A stretch of 64,000 bases of DNA from Actinokineospora alba (GTDB lineage Bacteria; Actinomycetota; Actinomycetes; Mycobacteriales; Pseudonocardiaceae), in assembly GCF_004362515.1 (NCBI RefSeq), contig NZ_SNXU01000001.1, positions 5,704,001-5,768,000 of the forward strand, in the 5' to 3' direction. Positions within the stretch are counted from its first letter, which is position 1. The number at the start of each line of letters is the position of its first letter. Position numbers and translations under genes: made by a program. Below the pieces are notes generated by a model that saw only the letters and a program-made list of their open reading frames with translations, searched no databases and had not been told where the DNA came from. Positions 51,739 to 60,237 of the stretch are shown here, piece by piece.

Positions 51739-51880
51739 GCCTGTTTGGGTGGTTCGCCTTGATTCGGGGACCCCGGAGAAGGACCTGCGCGGGTAAAGCG
51801 GGCAGGATAGGGAAACTGCCCCGCGCCGCGAAAGTTTAGGTCCTTCTCCCCCCGAATCAAGGCGAACCACCCAAACAGGC
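51739..51880. repeat. Large palindromic element (inverted repeat with structured loop)
   Basis: Left arm 51739-51786 and right arm 51838-51880 are reverse complements over 43 positions with one 5-nt insertion (ACCCC, 51770-51774) in the left arm. The 51-nt loop contains a further small hairpin (GGGCAG with CTGCCC). It begins 25 bp after the GMC stop. It could act as a bidirectional terminator, but the arm length, the outward-facing ends and the internal hairpin look more like a mobile palindromic (REP/MITE-like) element. Nothing else is recognisable in 51715-51999. Confidence 0.8.
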
Positions 51881-51999
51881 CGTTGTGTTGGGCCCGTTGC
51901 GTTTCGGGGTGGTTGGTGGCATGCAGGTCGCTTAGGCAGCCCGTTCTGTTTTGCCCCTTGCGATACCGCTGATCGGAGCGGCCTGTGCTCCTATTGAGG

Positions 52000-52443
52000 C
52001 TAAGCGACCTCGATGGTGACTCTGGGCGGTGCGGGGCGTCCCACCGGGCACGGGTCGGACTTGCAGGGGGCCGCGGGGCGGGGATCTTCGGTGTAGAGGC
52101 TGGTTTTGCCGGTTCCGGTGGCTTGGAAGACCAGTTTCCCGTCCTCGCGGGACTCGGCCAGTGTCAGCACAGCCGTGTCGGGGTGCTGGCCTACCTCGCG
52201 GGTGCGTTGCACGACCACAGTGTCGCCGACCTTCATTTTCACGGTGCCGGTCTTCCCGAGGTGCAGCACGATCTGTTCGCCTTGGGGCAGCTGGTATCCG
52301 TGAGTCTGCGGCTCAGCCGACGTCGTCGTGGGTTGGGTCGTGGTCCGGGCCGGGGTGGGCTCGCCGGGCTGGGTGGTGGCGCACGCGGTGAGCGTGAGCA
52401 GGCACAGCAGGGCGCCGGTCAGGCGGGTCCGAGGACGACCCAT
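52000..52443 (-). CDS. Putative lipoprotein
   Basis: A 147-residue protein. RTRLTGALLCLLTLTACATT is a lipoprotein signal with lipobox LTAC, followed by a Thr/Pro-rich linker (TPARTTTQPTTTSAEPQ) and a domain GEQIVLHLGKTGTVKMKVGD through RREVGQHPDTAVLTLAES that looks like a beta-sandwich of the immunoglobulin/chagasin kind. Chagasin-like folds can inhibit cysteine proteases. The gene overlaps the small gene upstream by 25 bp and lies two genes after the calpain-like protease, so an inhibitor or immunity role is an attractive inference. I cannot confirm the fold by eye. Confidence 0.75.
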   Translation of the reverse strand: MGRPRTRLTGALLCLLTLTACATTQPGEPTPARTTTQPTTTSAEPQTHGYQLPQGEQIVLHLGKTGTVKMKVGDTVVVQRTREVGQHPDTAVLTLAESREDGKLVFQATGTGKTSLYTEDPRPAAPCKSDPCPVGRPAPPRVTIEVA

Positions 52444-52688
52444 GGCCGCTTCCCCTCCTCCGTCAGCACCGCGGAGATCAGCACATCCCGCTCCCCCACC
52501 CGGAAAGGCACACCCTTGACCGCGTGGACGACCGTGGCGGGCTCTTCCCCATGCCAGCAGCGGAGTTCGACCTGATCGCCGTCGATGGCAGCGACGGCGT
52601 AGTTGACGCCGTCGGGGTCGGTGGCGACACCGCCCTGGGGGATCAGCAGGCCCTGGGGTGCGCCCACGTGCTTGGTGTAGTCGTCCAT
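52419..52688 (-). CDS. Small acidic protein next to calpain-like effector
   Basis: An 89-residue protein from ATG 52688, which shares one base with the protease stop (TGATG), with GGGGAAG upstream. Sequence: PQGLLIPQGGVATDPDGVNY, AIDGDQVELRCWHGEEPATV, then VRVGERDVLISAVL-like strands ending WVVLGPA. It looks like a small all-beta protein with no signal peptide. I do not recognise the family. Coupling to a candidate toxin gene makes it a candidate cytoplasmic immunity protein. Confidence 0.7.
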   Translation of the reverse strand: MDDYTKHVGAPQGLLIPQGGVATDPDGVNYAVAAIDGDQVELRCWHGEEPATVVHAVKGVPFRVGERDVLISAVLTEEGKRPWVVLGPA

Positions 52689-54391
52689 CACTTCCCCACC
52701 GTCATGTACGTCGTGTGCTCGCGCAGGTCGTTGAGCGGCATCGCGATGTGCTCACTGCCCCACGGGTTGCGCAGGTGCGCGGTCGGCGGGTTGGTGCTCC
52801 AGTCGACGCGGTCGAGGGAGTACACGTGGTTGTTGACCAGGTTGGTGCCGTTGGGGTCCTTGTAGGGCTGTTCCCCGAGGATGGTGACGGTGACCGGTTT
52901 GCCGTCGCGTTCCAGCTGGCGCAGTTGGTCGTCGGTGACGTTGGGGCTGTCGACCTTCTCGGGGCGCTCGCCGGTGAGCCGGGCCATGTCCTCCTCGGGG
53001 AACCCGCCGTTGAGGCCGGGGTAGCCGCGGTTCTCGTTCTGCCCGTGGCCGCTCTCGATGGACGGCTGCTGCGACAGTTCGGCGTTGGTCTGCGCGAGGG
53101 CCTTCTCGTAGAGCTGCACCCAGTTGGCCTGGTTGCCGTCATACGTCGACTGCCAGCCGGAGCCGTTGCGCTGCACCGGGGTGTCGGGGGTGACGACGAC
53201 GGGCACCGGTGTGCCGTCGTTGCGGTACAGGGTCACCGTGTAGGTGCCGTTGGGGTTGAGCTGGATGTTGTCGGCGAGCTGCTGCCTGCCCTCCGGCGTG
53301 CTGGCCAGGGAGTACAGGGTGGCCTGCAGGTGGCAGTCGCCGAGGCCGCGCTGCTGCACGTCGTTGGGGTCGATGGTGTCGGCGGTGACCGGTTTGCCCG
53401 CGTCGGGCAGCGGCTGCCAGCTCAGGTTGGTGCCGTCGGGGCGCAGGTCGTCGCCGAGTTGCGGGATGTCGCCGTAGGGGTCCGGGTGCCAGTAGTCCTC
53501 GGGGAGCTGGTCGGCGAGCCCGTTGAGGGTGTCGAGGTCGACCTTGCCCGCGAGCTTGTTGTAGAACTCGCGCTGCGCGGCGGTGTCCTCGGGGCCGCCG
53601 CCGAAGGGCATCCAGTCGACGGCCATCGCGTTGTGCAGGTCGTCGGTGTCGAGGTGGTCGAGCAGGTAGTCGAGTTCGGCGGCGGTGAGGTCGTCGGCGG
53701 CCTGCAGCAGCAGCAACCGGCGGGCGAGGTCGCTGTCGGCGTTGTTGAACTTGTCGGCGAACTCGCGGGCGCGTTCGCTGTCGCCGGTCTTGTTCAGCGT
53801 CTCGTTCACTTCGCCGGAGAGGGCCTCGACGGCGGCGCGCTGGGTGGGGTCGGCGATCTTGGAGGCGTCCGGGCCGCGCGGCGGGCGAACGCCGAGAAGG
53901 GTTTCCTCCTGGGCTTTGAGGAGGTCGGTGAGCAGCTTCAACGCCTCTTCGCGCTGTCCGCGCACCCGGCCGAGCGCGCCCATGGCCTGCCCGCGCATCA
54001 TGGCGACCTGGGTGACCTCGAAGAAGTCGAGGTCGTCGTTGTTGGGCCCGTTCATCTTGTCGACGGCGGCTTGGAACCGGTTGAGCTCGTCGGCGGTCTC
54101 GGTGGCCGGGTTCCGCAGTGCCTCAAGGGTTCCCGCCGCGCCCGTGGTGGCGTGGTGGCTGTCCTCGGCGATGGCCATGGTCTTGAGGACGGTGCCGCGC
54201 AGTTCGCTCAGGTAGGCGCGATACGCCTCGGCGGCGGGGCCTTCCCAGGGGACGCGTTCGAGTTGCTCGATGACGTTGGTGATGCCGTCGGCGCTGGCGG
54301 CGATCGCGCCGAACCCGTTCGCGGCCTGTTCGCCGCCCGCGGGGTCGGAGATCAGGACGAGGTCCCACGTCCAGGGGCCGGGGGTGGTCAT
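52688..54391 (-). CDS. Calpain-family (C2-like) cysteine protease with ESX-type N-terminal region
   Basis: A 567-residue protein. Residues 1-140 are helical with the WEGPAAEAYRAYLSELRG pattern (W-x-G near a helical hairpin) of WXG100/LXG-like type VII secretion substrates; residues 140-330 are further helices; the C-terminal domain is a calpain-like protease: Cys353 in QQRGLGDCHLQATLYSLA, His522 in VNNHVYSLDRVDWS and Asn542 in LRNPWGSEHIAM. The spacing of the triad (169 and 20 residues) fits calpains. No signal peptide, as expected for ESX export. ATG 54391 overlaps the stop of the upstream WXG-like gene. Likely a secreted effector or toxin that acts on other cells; target unknown. Confidence 0.88.
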   Translation of the reverse strand: MTTPGPWTWDLVLISDPAGGEQAANGFGAIAASADGITNVIEQLERVPWEGPAAEAYRAYLSELRGTVLKTMAIAEDSHHATTGAAGTLEALRNPATETADELNRFQAAVDKMNGPNNDDLDFFEVTQVAMMRGQAMGALGRVRGQREEALKLLTDLLKAQEETLLGVRPPRGPDASKIADPTQRAAVEALSGEVNETLNKTGDSERAREFADKFNNADSDLARRLLLLQAADDLTAAELDYLLDHLDTDDLHNAMAVDWMPFGGGPEDTAAQREFYNKLAGKVDLDTLNGLADQLPEDYWHPDPYGDIPQLGDDLRPDGTNLSWQPLPDAGKPVTADTIDPNDVQQRGLGDCHLQATLYSLASTPEGRQQLADNIQLNPNGTYTVTLYRNDGTPVPVVVTPDTPVQRNGSGWQSTYDGNQANWVQLYEKALAQTNAELSQQPSIESGHGQNENRGYPGLNGGFPEEDMARLTGERPEKVDSPNVTDDQLRQLERDGKPVTVTILGEQPYKDPNGTNLVNNHVYSLDRVDWSTNPPTAHLRNPWGSEHIAMPLNDLREHTTYMTVGK

Positions 54392-54687
54392 GATCCGGTC
54401 CTCGCGGTGAGGCTGTGGGTGTTGGACTGCTCGGTCTTCTCCAGCAGGTCCGCGGACCGGCCGAGCGCGTCGATCACGTCGTTGGTGAGCGCGGACAGCT
54501 CGGCTATGGCTTCCTGCAGCCGCTCGGCCATCGTGTTCATCGTCGGCGTGGCGCCTTCGTGGCGGATCAGCGCGGACCCAGCTTTCACCTCGGCCTCGCC
54601 GGTCGTGGCGGGCGGCACGGCGGCCAACGCCTTGCGGGCATGGCCGGCGATCCGGCGCACCCCGTCGATGTCCATCTGGGCGACCAC
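54388..54687 (-). CDS. WXG100-like small helical protein
   Basis: A 99-residue helical protein starting at GTG 54687 after GGGGG. It has two long amphipathic helices (GVRRIAGHARKALAAV and MAERLQEAIAELSALTNDVI) like ESX/WXG100 partners, but the Trp-x-Gly turn is replaced by a stretch around KAGSALIRHEGATPTMN. Its ATGA overlap with the protease gene suggests it is the co-secreted or chaperone partner. No ESX core genes are in the window. Confidence 0.75.
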   Translation of the reverse strand: MVAQMDIDGVRRIAGHARKALAAVPPATTGEAEVKAGSALIRHEGATPTMNTMAERLQEAIAELSALTNDVIDALGRSADLLEKTEQSNTHSLTARTGS

Positions 54688-54782
54688 GCGCTACCCCCGG
54701 GTTGAAGACCTGTTTCGCTTTCCGACGCACGTCCGGGCCGTTTCGTTCCGGCCGCGCGCGGGCTGATCATAGGCAGCCGCGG

Positions 54783-55544
54783 CTACCCCAGCGCGGCGGA
54801 CAGCTCCGCGGCGATTCCCTGCAGCGCGGGGACCACTTCGCCGTAGCGGGCCTCGCTGACCCGGGCGGCCGGGCCGGAGATGGAGATCGCGGTCATCGTC
54901 GGCGCGTTGGGAACGGCGACGGCGATGCAGCGCACCCCGAGTTCCTGTTCGCCGTCGTCGACGGCGTAGCCCTGCTCGCGCACCGCGGCGAGTTGTTCGA
55001 TGAACGCGGCGGGCGTGGTGATCGTGTGCTCGGTGTGTGCGGGCATCCCCGTGCGGCGCAGCAGGTCGGTGACCTGACGCTCGGGCAGCTGGGCGAGCAG
55101 GACTTTGCCCACGGCGGTGGAGTGCGGCAGCACGCGCCTGCCGACCTCGGTGAACATCCGCATCGAGTGCTTCGACGGGATCTGCGCGACGTAGACGATC
55201 TCGTCGCCGTCGAGCATGGCCATGTTCGCGGTCTCGCCGATCTCGTCGACCAGCCGGGACAGGTGGGGCCGGGCCCAGACGCCGACCAGCTTGCCCGCGG
55301 TCTCGCCGAGCCGGATCAGCCGGGGCCCGAGCGCGTACTGCCGGGACTGCTCCTGGCGCACGTATCCGCGGTTGACCATGGTCCGCACCAGCCGGTAGAT
55401 CGTCGGCATCGGCAGGCCCGAGAGCTTGGCCAGCTCGCTGAGCGGCACTTCGCGGCCCGCGTCCGCCATGTGTTCGAGCAGGTCAAAGGCACGTTCGAGC
55501 GACTGCACGCCGCCCGACGGCTTATCGGTGTCTGAGGATGCCAC
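54783..55544 (-). CDS. IclR-family regulator (AllR-like)
   Basis: A 253-residue IclR regulator. The N-terminal winged helix is SLERAFDLLEHMADAGREVP, SELAKLSGLPMPTIYRLVRT and GYVRQEQSRQYALGPRLIRL; the effector-binding domain follows (YVAQIPSKHSMRMFTEVGRR, PHSTAVGKVLLAQLPERQV, GYAVDDGEQELGVRCIAVAV). AllR in other bacteria senses glyoxylate or allantoate to control ureide use, and every gene downstream of the divergent promoter fits that regulon. It starts at GTG 55544. Three operator-like repeats lie in the 92 bp between it and malate synthase, so it probably also controls itself. Confidence 0.92.
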   Translation of the reverse strand: MASSDTDKPSGGVQSLERAFDLLEHMADAGREVPLSELAKLSGLPMPTIYRLVRTMVNRGYVRQEQSRQYALGPRLIRLGETAGKLVGVWARPHLSRLVDEIGETANMAMLDGDEIVYVAQIPSKHSMRMFTEVGRRVLPHSTAVGKVLLAQLPERQVTDLLRRTGMPAHTEHTITTPAAFIEQLAAVREQGYAVDDGEQELGVRCIAVAVPNAPTMTAISISGPAARVSEARYGEVVPALQGIAAELSAALG

Positions 55545-55553
55545 GGAAGCATC

Positions 55554-55616
55554 ATTCCATGATGCGAAACTTCTGGCGATTTCGTATGGCGAAAGTTATT
55601 GTTCGAGATACGAAAC
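55554..55616. promoter_or_regulatory. Three IclR-type operator repeats in the divergent promoter
   Basis: Sites of the form TTTCG-N5-CGAAA: ATTCCA-TGATG-CGAAAC (55554-55570), ATTTCG-TATGG-CGAAAG (55579-55595) and TGTTCG-AGATA-CGAAAC (55600-55616). Centres are 25 and 21 bp apart, close to whole helical turns. The middle one is a perfect palindrome in its TTTCG/CGAAA arms. They lie between the IclR gene and malate synthase. Confidence 0.65.
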
Positions 55617-55636
55617 GCCGACCCCGAAGGACTGAC

Positions 55637-57235
<1,599 letters not shown>

Positions 57236-57237
57236 CC

Positions 57238-58425
57238 ATGGACGAGCTGCTGAGCGAACTGGACACCCTGCTTGCCCCGGTCGACGCGGACCTGCTCCGG
57301 CGGTATCCCGGCGACAGCCACACCCGACAGCCGGTGCACACCGTGTACGTGCCCGCCGACCGGTTCCACGCCGACCTGTGCCCCGAGTGGGGCGCGGAGG
57401 CGACGCGGGCGCTGGCCGAGCACCCCCTCGATCTCGACGACGAGGTGCGCGCCCGCGTTGTCGACAAGCTGGATCGCGAGCCGATCGAGGACCTGCGCGT
57501 CGACTTCGAGGACGGCTACGGCAACCGCCCCGACTCCGAGGAGGACGCCGCGACCCGCGCGGCCGCGGAGGTGATGGCGCGGGGTCACCTGCCGCCGTTC
57601 GTCGGGATCCGGTTCAAGAGCCTGGAGGCCGCGACCCGGCGGCGCGGTGTGCGCACCCTCGACCTGTTCCTGGGCACCATGCTGGACGCCGGTCCCCTGC
57701 CCGAGGGCTTTGTGGTGACCCTGCCGAAGGTCACCGCGGTCGAGCAGGTCGCGGCCATGACCGTCGTGTGCGAACGGCTCGAAGTGGCCCATGGGCTGCC
57801 ACCAGGGCGGTTGCGCTTCGAGATCCAGGTGGAGACACCGCAGGCGATCCTCGGGCCGGACGGCACGGCGGCGGTCGCCCGGATGATCGACGCGGCAGGC
57901 GGGCGCTGCACGGGCTTGCACTACGGCACCTACGACTACAGCGCGGCCCTGGGCATCTCCGCCGCCTACCAGAGCATGGAACACCCCGCGGCCGACCACG
58001 CCAAAGCGGTCATGCAGCTCGCCGCCGCGGGCACCGGGGTCCGACTCTCCGACGGGTCCACCAACGTCCTGCCGGTCGGCGAGAGCACCCCGGACGCGTG
58101 GCGGCTGCACGCCCGGCTGGTGCGCCGGTCGTTGGAGCGCGGCTTCTACCAAGGCTGGGACCTACATCCCGCGCAATTGGTGACCCGGTACGCCGCCACC
58201 TACGGCTTCTTCCGCGAGGGCCTTCCCGCCGCCGCCGAGCGGCTGCGGGACTACGTGGAACAGACCGGTGGCGGGGTGCTCGACGAGCCCGCCACCGCCC
58301 AGGCGCTCGCCGCGTTCGTCGTGCGCGGCCTGAACTGCGGCGCCACCGACGACACCGAGGTCGCCGAGCTCACCGGGCTCGACCGCGCGACCCTCGACAG
58401 CTTCGCCTGCCGCCGAGTCGGCTGA
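57238..58425 (+). CDS. HpcH/HpaI aldolase/citrate lyase-like protein (DUF6986-like)
   Basis: A 395-residue TIM-barrel protein with the CitE/HpcH pattern: EDLRVDFEDGYGNRPDSEED (acidic metal motif), PFVGIRFKSLEAATRRRGVR with the substrate Arg, GFVVTLPKVTAVEQVAAMTV, RLRFEIQVETPQAILGPDG (second metal Glu) and LHYGTYDYSAALGISAAYQS. It is longer than true HpcH aldolases and belongs to the group I believe is annotated DUF6986. ATG 57238 follows the malate synthase stop by 2 bp, so the two are translated together. It may cleave or make a C-C bond with glyoxylate, related to malyl-type chemistry; the reaction is not known to me. Confidence 0.85.
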   Translation: MDELLSELDTLLAPVDADLLRRYPGDSHTRQPVHTVYVPADRFHADLCPEWGAEATRALAEHPLDLDDEVRARVVDKLDREPIEDLRVDFEDGYGNRPDSEEDAATRAAAEVMARGHLPPFVGIRFKSLEAATRRRGVRTLDLFLGTMLDAGPLPEGFVVTLPKVTAVEQVAAMTVVCERLEVAHGLPPGRLRFEIQVETPQAILGPDGTAAVARMIDAAGGRCTGLHYGTYDYSAALGISAAYQSMEHPAADHAKAVMQLAAAGTGVRLSDGSTNVLPVGESTPDAWRLHARLVRRSLERGFYQGWDLHPAQLVTRYAATYGFFREGLPAAAERLRDYVEQTGGGVLDEPATAQALAAFVVRGLNCGATDDTEVAELTGLDRATLDSFACRRVG

Positions 58426-58496
58426 TCCCAAGCATGCAGGGGCCTTGATTCTCGACGCCCTGACTCGTACTGTCGTTTTCACACAGCAAAACATTT

Positions 58497-58513
58497 ATTC
58501 CACAATACGAAAT
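58497..58513. promoter_or_regulatory. IclR-type operator repeat before hydroxypyruvate isomerase
   Basis: ATTCCA-CAATA-CGAAAT, 13 of 17 positions identical to the site at 55554-55570, lies 14 bp upstream of GTG 58527. A weaker relative (GTTTTC-ACACA-GCAAAA) is at 58475-58491. This suggests a second IclR-controlled promoter inside the locus, in the 101-bp gap after the aldolase gene. Confidence 0.6.
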
Positions 58514-58526
58514 CCCGGAGGTCGCA

Positions 58527-59336
58527 GTGGGTCACTCGCTCCGCTTCGAGGTGAACTGCTCGATCCTGTTCACCGACCTGCCCCTGTTGGAGCGACCGCG
58601 GGCGGCCAAGGACGCCGGCTTCGACGCCGTCGAGTTCTGGTGGCCGTTCGCCGAGGCCGTCCCCGCCGACCGCGAGGTCGACGCGTTCGTCGCCGCCCTG
58701 GAAGACGCCGACGTGCAGTTGGTCGGGCTGAACTTCTTCGCGGGCGACATGCCCGGCGGCGACCGGGGCCTGGTGTCCTGGGTCGGCCGCGAGCAGGAGT
58801 TCCGCGACAACGTCGCCCTGGTCACCGAGATCGGCGTCCGCACCGGCTGCCGGGCGTTCAACGCCCTGTACGGCAACCGGATCGCCGAGGTCGACCCCGC
58901 CGCCCAAGACGACTTGGGCGCGGAGAACCTGGCGCACGCCGCCGAGTCCGCCGCCCGCATCGGCGGCACGGTTCTCATCGAGGCGGTCAGCGGCCCGCAG
59001 CCCTACCCGCTGCGCACCGCGGCCGACGCCTTCGCGGTGATCGACCGGGTCGGCGCACCGAACGTGCGGTTCCTGGCCGACCTGTTCCACCTGTCTGTCA
59101 ATGGAGATGACCTGGACAAGGTCATCGACGAGTACGCCGACCGCACCGCGCACGTCCAGATCGCCGACGCCCCCGGCAGGCACGAACCGGGCTCCGGCGA
59201 CCTCGCCATCGACGCCGCCCTGGCGCGGCTGGAGCGGGCGGGCTACCGCGGGTGGGTCGGCCTGGAATACGTCCCGAGCACCACGACCGTCGAGAGCTTC
59301 GCGTGGCTGCCACGCGAGCGCCGGTCAAGCAAGTAG
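58527..59336 (+). CDS. hyi: Hydroxypyruvate isomerase
   Basis: A 269-residue TIM-barrel isomerase (AP endonuclease 2-like family) that interconverts hydroxypyruvate and tartronate semialdehyde. LRFEVNCSILFTDLPLLERP, FDAVEFWWPF, VQLVGLNFFAGDMPGGDRG, CRAFNALYGNR, GTVLIEAVSGPQPYPLRT with its metal Glu and VRFLADLFHLSVNGDD follow the Hyi pattern through to WVGLEYVPSTTT. GTG 58527 has CGGAGG upstream. It stands 12 bp before the tartronate semialdehyde reductase gene, the usual partner. Confidence 0.94.
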   Translation: MGHSLRFEVNCSILFTDLPLLERPRAAKDAGFDAVEFWWPFAEAVPADREVDAFVAALEDADVQLVGLNFFAGDMPGGDRGLVSWVGREQEFRDNVALVTEIGVRTGCRAFNALYGNRIAEVDPAAQDDLGAENLAHAAESAARIGGTVLIEAVSGPQPYPLRTAADAFAVIDRVGAPNVRFLADLFHLSVNGDDLDKVIDEYADRTAHVQIADAPGRHEPGSGDLAIDAALARLERAGYRGWVGLEYVPSTTTVESFAWLPRERRSSK

Positions 59337-59348
59337 AGGAGAACGAAC

Positions 59349-60224
59349 ATGACCACGATCGGATTCATCGGACTCGGGATCATGGGTGGCCCGATGGCCG
59401 CCAACCTGGTGAAAGCCGGGTACGACGTCGTCGGGTGCAACCTGACCCAGCCGCCGGTCGACCGGCTCGTCGCCGCCGGTGGGCGCGCGGCGAGCGGCAT
59501 CGCCGAGGCCACCCGCGACGCCGACATCGTGATCACGATGGTCCCCGACTCCCCCGACGTCGAGGACGCGGTCCTCGGTGACGACGGTGTGCTGGCCAAC
59601 GCCAAGCCCGGGCTGCTGCTCATCGACTGCAGCTCGATCCGCCCGGCCACCAGCCGCGCGGTCGCCGAAGCCGCTGTCGCGCAAGGGGTCCGCGTGTTGG
59701 ACGCCCCGGTCAGCGGCGGCGAGCAGGGCGCGATCGACGCCACCCTGTCGATCATGGTGGGTGGCGAGGCCTCCGACTTCGAGACCGCGAAGCCCATCCT
59801 CGACGCGGTCGGCAAGACCGTCGTCCACGTCGGACCGCACGGCGCCGGGCAGACGGTGAAGGCGGCCAACCAGCTCATCGTCGCCGGGACCATCGAACTC
59901 GTCGCCGAGGCGATCGTGTTCCTCGAGGCGCACGGCGTCGACATGGACGCCGCGATCAAGGTCCTCGCCGGCGGGCTCGCGGGCAACGCGATCCTCGACC
60001 GCAAGGCCGCGAACATGCTCAAGCGCGACTTCACCCCCGGTTTCCGCCTTTCCCTGCACCACAAGGATCTCGGCATCGTGCAGGCCGCGGCCCGCGACGC
60101 CGGTGTGGCGATCCCGCTGGGCGCGGTCGTCTCGCAGCTTGTCGCGTCGATGGTGGCGCGTGGTGATGGCTCCCTGGACCACTCCGGGTTGCTCAAGCTC
60201 GTCCAAGAACTGTCCGGCCGCTGA
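59349..60224 (+). CDS. glxR: Tartronate semialdehyde reductase (2-hydroxy-3-oxopropionate reductase)
   Basis: A 291-residue beta-hydroxyacid dehydrogenase. IGFIGLGIMGGPMAANLVKA is the NAD(P)-binding Rossmann fold, LLIDCSSIRPATSRAVAEAA and VRVLDAPVSGGEQGAIDATL the substrate-binding motif with the Ser-Gly-Gly, and GAGQTVKAANQLIVAGTIEL holds the catalytic Lys171. It reduces tartronate semialdehyde from glyoxylate carboligase to D-glycerate. It is 13 bp upstream of the carboligase gene; the order hyi-glxR-gcl matches known glyoxylate operons. Confidence 0.95.
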   Translation: MTTIGFIGLGIMGGPMAANLVKAGYDVVGCNLTQPPVDRLVAAGGRAASGIAEATRDADIVITMVPDSPDVEDAVLGDDGVLANAKPGLLLIDCSSIRPATSRAVAEAAVAQGVRVLDAPVSGGEQGAIDATLSIMVGGEASDFETAKPILDAVGKTVVHVGPHGAGQTVKAANQLIVAGTIELVAEAIVFLEAHGVDMDAAIKVLAGGLAGNAILDRKAANMLKRDFTPGFRLSLHHKDLGIVQAAARDAGVAIPLGAVVSQLVASMVARGDGSLDHSGLLKLVQELSGR

Positions 60225-60237
60225 GTAGGGAAGACAC

